Assembly: GCF_051710625.1 (NCBI RefSeq)
Contig: NZ_JBPESN010000020.1
Coordinates: forward strand, 1 to 37,641
Direction of reading: 5' to 3'
DNA length: 37,641 nt
DNA from: JBPESN01 sp051710625
GTDB taxonomy: Bacteria; Pseudomonadota; Gammaproteobacteria; Enterobacterales; Enterobacteriaceae
Part shown: positions 17,439 to 25,824 of the stretch, piece by piece
Layout: each line of letters begins with the position of its first letter
Position numbering within the stretch: the first letter of the stretch is position 1
Notes under the pieces: model-generated
Database searches by the model: none
The model's input: only the letters and a program-made list of their open reading frames with translations
Told to the model about the DNA's origin: nothing
Translations under genes and position numbers: made by a program

Positions 17439-20255
17439 ATGACTGATTACAAAAATACCCTGAATTTGCCGGAGACAGGGTTTCCCATGCGCGGCGATTT
17501 AGCCAAGCGTGAGGCTGGCATGCTGGAGCGTTGGTATGAACAGGATCTGTACGGGATTATTCGTCAGGTCAGGAAGGGCAAAAAGACCTTCATACTGCAC
17601 GACGGCCCGCCGTATGCGAACGGCAGCATTCATATCGGTCATTCGGTCAATAAAATTATTAAAGATATTATTATCAAATCCAAAGGTTTGATGGGCTATG
17701 ACTCGCCCTATGTGCCAGGCTGGGACTGCCATGGCCTGCCGATTGAACTGAAGGTGGAGCAATTCATCGGCAAGCCGGGGGAGAAGGTCAGCGCCGCGGA
17801 ATTCCGCGCCGCCTGCCGTCGTTACGCCGCCGAACAGGTGGAGGGGCAGAAAAAGGATTTCATCCGCCTGGGCGTGCTCGGCGACTGGGAACATCCTTAC
17901 CTGACGATGAACTTCGCCACCGAAGCGAATATCATCCGCGCGTTAGGCAAGATTATCGCCAACGGCCACCTGCATAAAGGTGCCAAGCCGGTGCATTGGT
18001 GCATCGACTGCCGCTCCGCGCTGGCGGAGGCGGAAGTGGAGTATTACGACCGTACTTCGCCGTCCATCGACGTCGCTTTCACGGCCGATGATGCCCGCGC
18101 GGTTGCCGCCAAGTTCGGCGCCGCAGACTTCGCCGGCAAAATCTCCTTGGTCATCTGGACCACCACGCCGTGGACCCTGCCGGCCAACCGCTCCATCGCC
18201 GTCCACCCCAACTTCGATTATCAATTGGTTGAGGTAGAAGGGCAAGGCTATATTCTGGCCGCCGATCTGGTGGACAGTGTGATGGCGCGCGCCGGCATTA
18301 CGCGCTGGACGGTGCTCGGCAGCGCCAAAGGCAGCGCGCTGGAGCTGCTGCGATTCCGCCATCCCTTTATGGGCTTCGATGTGCCGGCCATCGTCGGCCA
18401 GCACGTGACGCTGGACGCGGGTACCGGCGCGGTGCATACCGCCCCCGGCCATGGCCCAGATGACTATGTCATCGGTCAGCAATACGGCCTGGAGGTCGCC
18501 AATCCGGTCGGCCCCGATGGCTGCTATCTGCCGGGTACCCTACCTGCGTTGGATGGCTTGCAGGTCTTTAAAACCAATGATGTGGTCATCAATCTGCTGC
18601 ACGACAGCGGCGCCCTGCTGCACGTGGAAAAGCTACAGCACAGCTATCCGCATTGCTGGCGCCATAAAACGCCGATTATTTTTCGCGCCACGCCGCAGTG
18701 GTTCGTCAGCATGGATCAGCGCGGCCTGCGCAGGCAATCGCTGGCGGAGATCAAGGACGTGCAGTGGATCCCAGGCTGGGGCCAGGCGCGCATCGAAACC
18801 ATGGTCGCCAACCGTCCCGACTGGTGCATTTCGCGTCAGCGCACCTGGGGCGTGCCGATGGCGCTGTTTGTGCATAACGAGACCGAAGCGCTACATCCGC
18901 GCACCATCGAACTGATGGAAGCCGTGGCGCAACGGGTCGAGCAGGACGGCATTCAGGCCTGGTGGGATTTGGATCCGGCCGAGATCCTGGGTGACGATGC
19001 CGCTCATTATCACAAAGTGCCGGATACGCTCGATGTCTGGTTCGACTCCGGCTCCACCCACTCCTCCGTAGTGGCGGTGCGGCCGGAATTTGAAGGCCAT
19101 GCGCCCGATATGTACCTGGAAGGGTCTGACCAGTATCGCGGCTGGTTCATGTCATCGCTGATGATCTCCACCGCCATGCATGGCAAGGAGCCGTATCGTC
19201 AGGTGCTGACCCACGGCTTTACCGTCGATGGGCAGGGCCGGAAGATGTCCAAATCGGTGGGCAACGTGGTCAGCCCGCAGCAGGTCATGGACAAGCTGGG
19301 CGCCGATATCCTGCGCCTATGGGTGGCCTCTACCGACTACACCGGCGAGATGGCGGTGTCCGATGAGATCCTCAAGCGCGCCGCCGACGCCTATCGCCGC
19401 ATCCGCAACACCGCGCGTTTCCTGCTGGCCAACCTAAACGGTTTTGATCCGGCGCGCCAGAGCGTGAGTCCGGAGCAGATGGTGGTGCTAGATCGCTGGG
19501 CGGTGGGCCGTGCACAAACGGCGCAGGCTGAGATTATCGCCGCCTACGACAGCTATGATTTCCATAACGTCGTGCAGCGTATGATGCAGTTTTGTTCCGT
19601 CGAGATGGGCTCTTTTTACCTGGATATCATCAAGGACCGTCAGTACACCACCAAAGCGGACAGTACCGTCCGCCGCAGCTGCCAGACTGCGCTGTATCAT
19701 ATCATCGAAGCCTTGGTACGCTGGATGGCGCCCATCATGTCGTTTACCGCCGATGAAATCTGGGGCTTTATGCCGGGGGAGCGGGCGCAGTATGTCTTCA
19801 CCGAAGGGTGGTATGATGGCCTGTTCGGACTGGACGCCGCCCAACCGTTGAACGATGCTTATTGGCAAACCCTGTTGCAGGGGCGTAGCGAGACCAACAA
19901 GGTCATCGAGCAGGCGCGGGCGGATAAGCGTATCGGCGGCTCACTGGAAGCCCGCGTCACGCTGTATGCGAAGCCTGACCTTGCCGCTTCGCTGCGCGAG
20001 CTGGGCGATGAACTCTACTTTGCGCTGCTCACCTCCGAGGCAGTAGTCGCGGATTATGCCGACGCCGGCGATGACGCGGTGCAGTGTGAAGGGCTTAAGG
20101 GGCTGAAAATTGCCCTGGCGAAAGCCAAAGGGGAAAAATGTCCGCGCTGCTGGCATTATGAGACGGATATCGGCCAGCATGTCGATCATCCGGAAATCTG
20201 TGGTCGCTGCGTCACGAATGTGGCCGGCCTGGGCGAAAAGCGTAAGTTTGTCTAA
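17439..20255 (+). CDS. ileS: Isoleucyl-tRNA synthetase
   Basis: IleS charges tRNA-Ile. The protein has 938 residues, identical in length to E. coli IleS. The class I signatures are present: HIGH in NGSIHIGHSVNK near residue 64, and KMSKS beginning at residue 602. The CP1 editing domain lies between them, with TTPWTLPANRS in the expected place. The C-terminal zinc-binding cysteines are in CPRCWHYE and CGRCVTNV. The frame is intact, and the TAA stop overlaps the lspA ATG by one base (TAATG), so the two are translationally coupled. This long essential gene has remained undamaged. Confidence 0.99.
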   Translation: MTDYKNTLNLPETGFPMRGDLAKREAGMLERWYEQDLYGIIRQVRKGKKTFILHDGPPYANGSIHIGHSVNKIIKDIIIKSKGLMGYDSPYVPGWDCHGLPIELKVEQFIGKPGEKVSAAEFRAACRRYAAEQVEGQKKDFIRLGVLGDWEHPYLTMNFATEANIIRALGKIIANGHLHKGAKPVHWCIDCRSALAEAEVEYYDRTSPSIDVAFTADDARAVAAKFGAADFAGKISLVIWTTTPWTLPANRSIAVHPNFDYQLVEVEGQGYILAADLVDSVMARAGITRWTVLGSAKGSALELLRFRHPFMGFDVPAIVGQHVTLDAGTGAVHTAPGHGPDDYVIGQQYGLEVANPVGPDGCYLPGTLPALDGLQVFKTNDVVINLLHDSGALLHVEKLQHSYPHCWRHKTPIIFRATPQWFVSMDQRGLRRQSLAEIKDVQWIPGWGQARIETMVANRPDWCISRQRTWGVPMALFVHNETEALHPRTIELMEAVAQRVEQDGIQAWWDLDPAEILGDDAAHYHKVPDTLDVWFDSGSTHSSVVAVRPEFEGHAPDMYLEGSDQYRGWFMSSLMISTAMHGKEPYRQVLTHGFTVDGQGRKMSKSVGNVVSPQQVMDKLGADILRLWVASTDYTGEMAVSDEILKRAADAYRRIRNTARFLLANLNGFDPARQSVSPEQMVVLDRWAVGRAQTAQAEIIAAYDSYDFHNVVQRMMQFCSVEMGSFYLDIIKDRQYTTKADSTVRRSCQTALYHIIEALVRWMAPIMSFTADEIWGFMPGERAQYVFTEGWYDGLFGLDAAQPLNDAYWQTLLQGRSETNKVIEQARADKRIGGSLEARVTLYAKPDLAASLRELGDELYFALLTSEAVVADYADAGDDAVQCEGLKGLKIALAKAKGEKCPRCWHYETDIGQHVDHPEICGRCVTNVAGLGEKRKFV

Positions 20256-20761
20256 TGAATAAAACGATAATGTCCACGGGACTGCGCTGGCTTTGGCTGG
20301 CGCTGGTGGTCCTGGCGCTGGATCTCGGCAGCAAGCAGTGGGTCATGACGCATTTCTGGCTCGGTGAGTCGGTGCCGGTAATCCCGTTTATCAATTTTAC
20401 CTACGCCCATAACCCGGGCGCCGCCTTTAGTTTTTTGGCGGACAGAGGAGGATGGCAACGCTGGGCGTTTTCCGCGATCGCAGTCGTAATCGCGGTGGTG
20501 TTGCTGGTCATGATGTATCGTTCGGACCAGCGTGCCAGGTTGTCTAACGCCGCCAACGCGATGATTATCGGCGGCGCGCTGAGCAACCTGTTCGACCGGA
20601 TGGTGCACGGTGTCGTGATCGATTTTATCGATTTTTATGTCGGCAACTGGCATTGGCCGACGTTCAACGTGGCGGATGCGGGTATCTGCATCGGCGCCGT
20701 ATTGATTGTGCTGGAGGGTTTTTGCCGCCCCGCCGGTAAAACCGCCAGGCAGAAAGGGTGA
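20255..20761 (+). CDS. lspA: Lipoprotein signal peptidase (SPase II)
   Basis: LspA cleaves the signal peptide of prolipoproteins in the inner membrane. It has 168 residues (E. coli 164) and four hydrophobic segments. The catalytic aspartates are Asp123 (GVVIDFIDFY) and Asp141 (FNVADAGIC). Other family motifs are DLGSKQWV, NPGAAFSFLAD and GGALSNLFDR. It starts inside the ileS stop codon and is followed after 4 bp by the ruined fkpB. Confidence 0.98.
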   Translation: MNKTIMSTGLRWLWLALVVLALDLGSKQWVMTHFWLGESVPVIPFINFTYAHNPGAAFSFLADRGGWQRWAFSAIAVVIAVVLLVMMYRSDQRARLSNAANAMIIGGALSNLFDRMVHGVVIDFIDFYVGNWHWPTFNVADAGICIGAVLIVLEGFCRPAGKTARQKG

Positions 20762-20765
20762 AGTG

Positions 20766-21240
20766 ATGACGACTCACGCCGTACAACCGGACAGCGCGGT
20801 ATTGCTGCATTTTGATCTTAAACTGGCGGACGGGCAGTTGGCCGATTCCACGCGGCGCGAGAACAAACCGGCGCTTTTCCAGCTTGGGGATGGCAGCCTG
20901 TCCGCCGAGTTGGAATAGCCGCTGCTTGGCCTGCATCAGGAAGACAGGAAAACCTTCTCACTGGCGCCGGAGGCGGCGTTTCGGTCCGTCCAATCCCAAT
21001 CTGATTCAGTTTTATTCGCGCCGTAATTTTATCGAAACCGGGGTGCCGGAGGTGGGCACCATTATGCTCTTCACCGGTATCAACGGTAGCGAAATGCCGG
21101 GGCTTATCAGCGATGTGGCTGAAGACTTCATCACCGTCGATTTTAACCATCCGTTTGCCGGAAAGATGGTGTGGTTCGACATTGAAGTGCCGGCGATTGA
21201 CTCGCAACAGGAGGCGACCGATGCGCATACTGCTGGCTAA
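20766..21240 (+). pseudogene. fkpB: FKBP-type prolyl isomerase FkpB, stop plus frameshift
   Basis: FkpB (SlpA) is a peptidyl-prolyl isomerase/chaperone. The start MTTHAVQPDSAVLLHFDLKL lies in the usual slot between lspA and ispH. An in-frame TAG at 20916-20918 interrupts SLSAELE-PLLGL. A +1 shift near 20985 then moves the rest into another frame: LIQFYSRRNFIETGVPEVG, TIMLFTGINGSEMPG and FITVDFNHPFAGKMV. The end (21240) runs 20 bp into ispH. This short pseudogene sits in the middle of an intact essential operon and apparently does not prevent transcription of ispH. Confidence 0.93.
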
Positions 21241-22171
21241 TCCACGCGGATTTTGCGCCGGCGTAGACCGGGCAATCAGTATCGTGGAGCGCGCGCTGGA
21301 AATTTACGGTGCGCCCATCTATGTGCGCCATGAAGTCGTGCATAACCGCTACGTAGTCAATACGCTGCGCCAGCGGGGCGCGATTTTTATTGAGCAAATC
21401 ACGGAAGTACCTGGTGGTTCAATCCTGATTTTCTCCGCCCACGGCGTTTCTCAGGCGGTACGGGCAGAGGCGCGTCGCCGCGATTTGACCGTGTTTGACG
21501 CCACCTGCCCGCTGGTGACCAAAGTGCATGTGGAAGTGGCCCGCGCCAGCCGCAAAGGCACCGAGTCTATCCTCATTGGCCATACCGGTCATCCTGAAGT
21601 TGAAGGCACCACGGGGCAATACAATAACCCCGCCGGCGCCATGTATCTGGTTGAATCACCTGAGGATGTTTGGCAGCTTAAGGTCAAAAACGTCGATAAC
21701 TTGTGTTTTATGACGCAAACCACGCTGTCGGTGGATGATACTTCAGACGTCATCGACGCGCTGCGCGCGCGGTTTCCCGCCATCATTGGACCGCGCAAAG
21801 ACGATATTTGCTATGCCACCATCAACCGTCAGGAAGCGGTACGTAGTCTTGCCGCTGATGCCGATGTAGTGCTGGTCGTCGGTTCAAAAAATTCTTCCAA
21901 CTCCAACCGGCTGGCGGAACTGGCTCGGCGGGTTGGCAAGCCGGCCTATCTGATTGACAGCGCCCGCGACATCCAGGAAAGCTGGCTCCAGGGGACGCAA
22001 ACTATCGGCGTTACCGCCGGCGCGTCGGCGCCGGATATACTGGTACAGCATGTGATCGAACGCCTGCGCTCGTTGGGTGCTGAAGATGCTAGAGAGCTCA
22101 TCGGCCGCGAGGAGAATATCGTGTTCGAGGTACCGAAAGAGCTGCGCTTGGAAGTGAAAACGGTGGAATAA
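21221..22171 (+). CDS. ispH: 4-hydroxy-3-methylbut-2-enyl diphosphate reductase
   Basis: IspH (LytB) makes IPP and DMAPP in the last step of the MEP isoprenoid pathway with a 4Fe-4S cluster. I start it at ATG 21221 (MRILLANPRGFCAGVDRAI), preceded by AGGAGG, giving 316 residues as in E. coli. Cluster cysteines are Cys12 (GFCAG), Cys96 (DATCPLV) and the one in DDICYAT near 197. The proton-relay glutamate is in GHPEVEGT near 126, and SKNSSNSNRL is present near 221. The frame is intact. It overlaps the end of the fkpB remnant. Confidence 0.98.
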   Translation: MRILLANPRGFCAGVDRAISIVERALEIYGAPIYVRHEVVHNRYVVNTLRQRGAIFIEQITEVPGGSILIFSAHGVSQAVRAEARRRDLTVFDATCPLVTKVHVEVARASRKGTESILIGHTGHPEVEGTTGQYNNPAGAMYLVESPEDVWQLKVKNVDNLCFMTQTTLSVDDTSDVIDALRARFPAIIGPRKDDICYATINRQEAVRSLAADADVVLVVGSKNSSNSNRLAELARRVGKPAYLIDSARDIQESWLQGTQTIGVTAGASAPDILVQHVIERLRSLGAEDARELIGREENIVFEVPKELRLEVKTVE

Positions 22172-22174
22172 CAT

Positions 22175-22216
22175 CACCTTCGGTGGGAAAATACCACCAA
22201 CACCACCTTCGGTGGA
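22175..22216. repeat. Two short hairpin repeats after ispH
   Basis: CACCTTCGGTGG occurs at 22175-22186 and again, with an extra leading C, at 22203-22215. Each is a compact perfect hairpin (CCACC-TTC-GGTGG in the second). CCACC and GCCACC segments between and after them allow alternative pairings. They may act as a terminator or 3' stabiliser of the ribF-ispH transcript. No T-run follows. Confidence 0.4.
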
Positions 22217-22274
22217 ATTACGCCACCCTCGTCGTTCTCCTCTCCTGGTCGGCGGCGCCGACCGCCGGCGAGGC

Positions 22275-22945
22275 TTAATCGAACCGGAATCGATACGTTG
22301 GCGCGCCGCTGCTGCGGGTGGCGACCTGCAGCAGCGCGCCGGCCAGCTCGCCGGGGGCCGTAAGTTGCTGAAGTAATGTACAGCGTTGTGCCGTCAGGAC
22401 CGCCGAAAGCGCAGCAACTGGGCCGTATGACCGGTAGCGGCACATGTTCGGCCAGCGTCAGCGTCCCCTGACGAATACGCTAGGGGCTCAGGCAACCGTG
22501 GCCGAAACGGGTGGTAATCACCCCCCCCTCGCGGCTGAGCGAGCCGCCGAGCGGCGCTGACTCGTTAACGTCCATGGTGCTGAACCACAGGAATCCGTCG
22601 GGAGCGACAGCGGCTTCGTTCGGTCGGCTGCCCGCCGCGTCCAGCGGGTAGGGGCACGGCGTTGCCGGTTGCGCCTGATGATCGTCCCATTGATATAGCG
22701 GGATTGCTCTGGTCGCTCACCAGCAGAAACTATTCATGGCGCTCGGTCAACAGTGCGGCGCTGAACAAGGTCGCGAACGGACGCTGCTCGATGACGTCCC
22801 TCGTCGGCCAATAGCGCAGCAGGCGCTGCTGCTCAATATCTACCCACAGCAAAGACTGGCTGTGATTGCACCAGACAGGGGACTCACTCAATTGGGCGTG
22901 ATGATTGCCCACCGGACGCACCGGGCCGTTGAAAAACGTTTCCAT
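22275..22945 (-). pseudogene. SMP-30/gluconolactonase/LRE-family protein, broken
   Basis: Family members are six-bladed beta-propeller lactonases such as gluconolactonase and regucalcin. The start METFFNGPVRPVGNHHAQLSE is followed by SPVWCNHSQSLLWVDIEQQRLLRYWP, a standard N-terminus. Other frames then read LPLPVIRPSCCAFGGPDGTTLYITSA, the conserved blade near the C-terminus, and finally LLQVATRSSGAPTYRFRFD before TAA at 22275. Several frameshifts and an internal loss near 22500-22720 leave no usable product. E. coli has rihC at this place between ispH and dapB, so the gene is lineage-specific. The 259 bp between it and dapB shows no gene. Confidence 0.82.
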
Positions 22946-23204
22946 CCTGACCTCTTCGTTTGCTTCCCAATAAGTCCTAAGTGTAACGGTTTTGTGCCGG
23001 GGGAAAAGCGTAACAACGCAGCTGAGGTGAATAATCATTCAAAGTACGCGGCACCGTGCAAAAAAAAAGTCGATTGCCCGCATTGTTGCTTATCGGCTGC
23101 GTGCCCTATCGCGAATTCATTATCACAACGGATTTTTGCTGGCGGCGACGCACGGGCGCGGTTAACCTGAGGCTAAATGACAGGTCATAAAAGTGAGAGG
23201 GTTC

Positions 23205-24026
23205 ATGAGCAATACACCAATCCGCATCGCGGTCGCCGGCGCGGGCGGCCGGATGGGGCGCCAGCTTATTCAGGCTGTGGCGCAGTCGGAACAGGCGACG
23301 CTGGGCGCCGCGTTAACCCGTAGCGGTTCGGCATTGTGCGGCGTAGACGCCGGTGAGCTGGCCGGTATCGGCGCCTTGGGTGTCGCGATAAGCGGCGAGC
23401 GGGCAGCGGTAAAAGACGACTTTGACATCCTTATCGATTTCACCCGTCCCGACGCCAGCATGGCGTATTTAGCATTCTGCCGCCGGCATCATAAAGGTAT
23501 CGTTATCGGCACGACCGGCTTCAGCGATGCCCAGAAAGAGGCCATCAGCGCTGCGGCGCAAGAGACGGGCGTTGTTTTCGCCGCCAACTTCAGCGTTGGC
23601 GTCAACCTGATGCTCAAGCTGCTGGAAAAGGCGGCGCAGGTGATGGGGGAGGGGGCCGATATTGAAATTATCGAGGCCCATCACCGCCACAAAGTGGATG
23701 CTCCCTCGGGCACCGCGCTGGCCATGGGCAAAGCGATAGCCGGCGCGCTCGGGCGAGATCTGGCCCGCTGCGCCGTGTACAGCCGTGAAGGGCACACCGG
23801 CGAACGTAAAGCGAAAAGTATCGGCTTCGCCACGGTGCGGGCCGGTGACATTGTGGGTGAGCATACCGCGATGTTTGCCGAGATCGGCGAGCGTCTGGAG
23901 ATAACCCATAAGGCTTCCAGCAGGATGACGTTTGCCAGTGGGGCGGTTCGTGCCGCCGTTTGGCTATCTGGCCAGAAAAAGGGCCTTTTTGACATGGTAA
24001 ATGTGCTTAACCCCGATAAACTTTAG
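23205..24026 (+). CDS. dapB: 4-hydroxy-tetrahydrodipicolinate reductase
   Basis: DapB reduces HTPA in the diaminopimelate/lysine pathway using NAD(P)H. The protein has 273 residues, equal to E. coli. I chose ATG 23205 (MSNTPIRIAV), preceded by GAGAGGG, over an in-frame codon four residues upstream. The nucleotide-binding GAGGRMGR is near residue 12, and the active site EAHHRHKVDAPSGTA carries His159 and Lys163. The frame is intact. Its retention beside a dead threonine operon fits selection for diaminopimelate in peptidoglycan. Aspartate semialdehyde must then come from another aspartokinase such as LysC or MetL, outside the window. Confidence 0.98.
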   Translation: MSNTPIRIAVAGAGGRMGRQLIQAVAQSEQATLGAALTRSGSALCGVDAGELAGIGALGVAISGERAAVKDDFDILIDFTRPDASMAYLAFCRRHHKGIVIGTTGFSDAQKEAISAAAQETGVVFAANFSVGVNLMLKLLEKAAQVMGEGADIEIIEAHHRHKVDAPSGTALAMGKAIAGALGRDLARCAVYSREGHTGERKAKSIGFATVRAGDIVGEHTAMFAEIGERLEITHKASSRMTFASGAVRAAVWLSGQKKGLFDMVNVLNPDKL

Positions 24027-24488
24027 CCCAATTACCGGCGGTCAGGCTAAAATTAAAGACATACCGTGATAATTTTGAAATAAAAAATAATGCCGTTGGC
24101 CATGGTATTGTTTTTTCCTGCTTTATTGGCATTTTATGCGCTAACAGGCCGTAATGTAGCATTTGACGCTGATTGTTCTGCAGCGCAAGGTGGTTTTTCC
24201 CGCCATAGTACTTTTTTAAGTATTCCCTGCTGCCCTGGCGGAAATAAAATGGCGGGCAACCATTTTCCCGGCCGGTTTTATTCTCTTTTTTAACCTGTTC
24301 ACGCCGGCATTTCCCTAAAGTGAACGAAAGCAGATAAATATTCTTCCTTTGGGGTAGACAAAGTGCAGGGTCATCTTTAAATTGCGCCCAATTTGCCAAA
24401 GTTCTACCTTACAGGTGATTTTTGCATTGATTCATCCCTTTTGAATTAACATGTAAATTTAATGACTAAATATTCCTTGGAGAGTGTT
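24027..24488 (+). promoter_or_regulatory. dapB-carA intergenic region with carAB-type control elements
   Basis: This 462-bp gap shows no convincing gene. It is AT-rich, and a 7-bp inverted repeat TTTAGCC/GGCTAAA (24022-24028, 24045-24051) lies at the end of dapB. The last 70 bp resemble the E. coli carAB P2 region. TTGAATTAACATGTAAAT (24441-24458) and AATGACTAAATATTCC (24461-24476) look like a pair of ArgR boxes, followed by the GGAGAG ribosome site. I could not identify the pyrimidine/purine-responsive P1 promoter with confidence. The control region outlives the now dead carA. Confidence 0.55.
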
Positions 24489-25317
24489 TTGATAAAGTCA
24501 GCGCTGTTAGTTCTGGAAGACGGAACCCAATTCCACGGTCGGGCCATTGGGGCAGAGGGCACGGCGGTGGGGGAAGTGGTTTTCAATACGTCAATCACCG
24601 GTTATCAAGAAATCCTCACTGATCCTTCCTATACCCGCCAAATCGTCACCCTTACTTATCCCCATATCGGCAATGCCGGCACTAATGAAGCAGACAATGA
24701 ATCACCCCGCGTGCAAGCGCAGGCGCTGCTGATCCGCGATCTGCCGCTTATCGCCAGCAACTTTCGCGATACGCTGTCGCTGTCGGACTACCTGAAGCAG
24801 CAGAATATTGTCGGCATCGCCGATATCGATACCAGCAAGCTGACGCGTTTGCTGCGGGAGGAAGGGGGCGCAAAACGGCTGTATTATCGCCGGTGATGCT
24901 CCGGACGCGCAGCTGGCGCTGCGTAAAGCCCGTGAATTTCCCGGTCTGAACGGCATGGATCTGGCGAAAGAAGTGAGCACCACCGAACAAACAGTACAGC
25001 TGGACCCTGGGAAGGCGGCTTGCCCGCGCGCGCGCCGGATCTGCCCTACCATGTGGTGGCCTACGACTACGGCATCAAGCGCAATATCATGCGCATGCTG
25101 GTAGATCGCGGCTGCCGATTGACGGTGGTGCTCTGCCGCTGGCCAGCGGCGCCAAGACCGTGAAGATGAAGTTCGGTCACCACGGCGGCAACCATCCGGT
25201 AAAAGATTTGGCGGCCAATCGGGTGATGATCACCGCTTAGAACTACGGTTTCGCGGTGGATGAGAAAACGCTGCCCGACACGCTCAGGGTGTCGCATACC
25301 TCGCTGTTCGACGGCAC
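24489..25317 (+). pseudogene. carA: Carbamoyl-phosphate synthase small subunit, broken and cut by a prophage
   Basis: CarA is the glutaminase subunit that feeds ammonia to CarB for arginine and pyrimidine synthesis. The start is TTG (24489), preceded by GGAGAG exactly as in E. coli, and reads IKSALLVLEDGTQFHGRAIG. Lesions are a frameshift near 24870 (REEGGAKR, where the family has GAQNGCI), another near 25005, a deletion near 25128 removing about 55 residues with the GICLGHQ catalytic cysteine, and TAG in place of Gln near 25238. A clean 3' truncation follows at FDGT (25317), where the prophage end begins. The final 40-50 codons and carB are not seen next to it. Confidence 0.93.
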
Positions 25318-25398
25318 TGTAGCGATGCAAAATATTCTGGACTAATTTGTAGACAATTCTGGACTCTCTTAAACCCTAAAAGATGGCTATTTTGGACA
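25318..25398 (+). repeat. Right terminus (attR) of a Mu-like prophage with end-binding sites
   Basis: The terminus begins TGTAGCGATGCA at 25318 directly against carA. TTCTGGACT lies at 25335-25343 and 25357-25365, with a degenerate third copy TTTTGGACA at 25390-25398. The first site is 17 bases inside the terminus, exactly as at the left-type end (2192), and the outer 26 bases of the two ends align without gaps. The phage body extends to higher coordinates. The expected 5-bp target duplication would be GGCAC (25313-25317), with its partner beyond the window. Confidence 0.82.
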
Positions 25399-25437
25399 GC
25401 TCAGAATTGATTGCAAAATCTATAGCTAAGGCGGGCG

Positions 25438-25722
25438 TCAAGCTTCTCCAGCTAACTCCCCTTCGGAGATACAGGTTGTTCTCAGAATGGCAGTGTGAAC
25501 CTCAAAAAGCCAATGGGATGGCTTGGATGTCTTAAAAATGGTCAAAAGATGTGTATAACAATATGGGGTAAAGCTCTCTATCCAAGCTCTCATCTTCTCC
25601 AATGTGGCACCGTCTTGCCCTAGTTTTGGAGGTGGATATTTCATTATTCTGAACAGCAGTGTGCCATGTGCGTTATCGTTGATCATTCGCGACCTGTTCT
25701 GTGATAATGGAATAAGTTTCAC
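25438..25722 (-). CDS. Unknown 94-residue protein next to the phage right end
   Basis: I do not recognise this protein. The frame opens with GTG at 25722 (MKLIPLSQNRSRMINDNAHG), preceded by GGAG at a 7-base spacing, a good ribosome site. Its composition is mixed, with no clear signal peptide or membrane segment and a stretch of aromatic and histidine residues (FTPYCYTHLLTIF). It lies between the phage terminus and the mig-14-like gene, the position where Mu-like phages carry accessory genes, and is AT-richer than the host genes. It may be a short cargo protein or a fragment. Confidence 0.5.
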   Translation of the reverse strand: MKLIPLSQNRSRMINDNAHGTLLFRIMKYPPPKLGQDGATLEKMRAWIESFTPYCYTHLLTIFKTSKPSHWLFEVHTAILRTTCISEGELAGEA

Positions 25723-25762
25723 CTACTTACTCCAAGTCATCATCTTGTTTTAACTAAATAAG

Positions 25763-25805
25763 TCCTATAGGATACCCAGCAAAATAGGATTTATTCAGAA
25801 TAAAT
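25763..25805. promoter_or_regulatory. Two palindromes upstream of the mig-14-like gene
   Basis: TCCTATAGGA (25763-25772) is a perfect 10-bp palindrome. ATTTATTC-A-GAATAAAT (25789-25805) is a perfect 8+1+8 inverted repeat. The second ends 19 bp before the ATG at 25825 and overlaps where promoter or operator elements would lie. The regulator is unknown. Confidence 0.45.
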
Positions 25806-25824
25806 GCTTCAGCCAAGGTCGTAC

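Noticed and set aside
22175..22216. Possible start of a CRISPR-like repeat array
   Set aside because: Only two copies of a short self-complementary sequence occur, without regular spacers or cas genes.
24007..24399. Minus-strand frame in the dapB-carA gap
   Set aside because: It overlaps the end of dapB and occupies a region expected to hold carAB regulation. The sequence resembles no family and has no clear start context.
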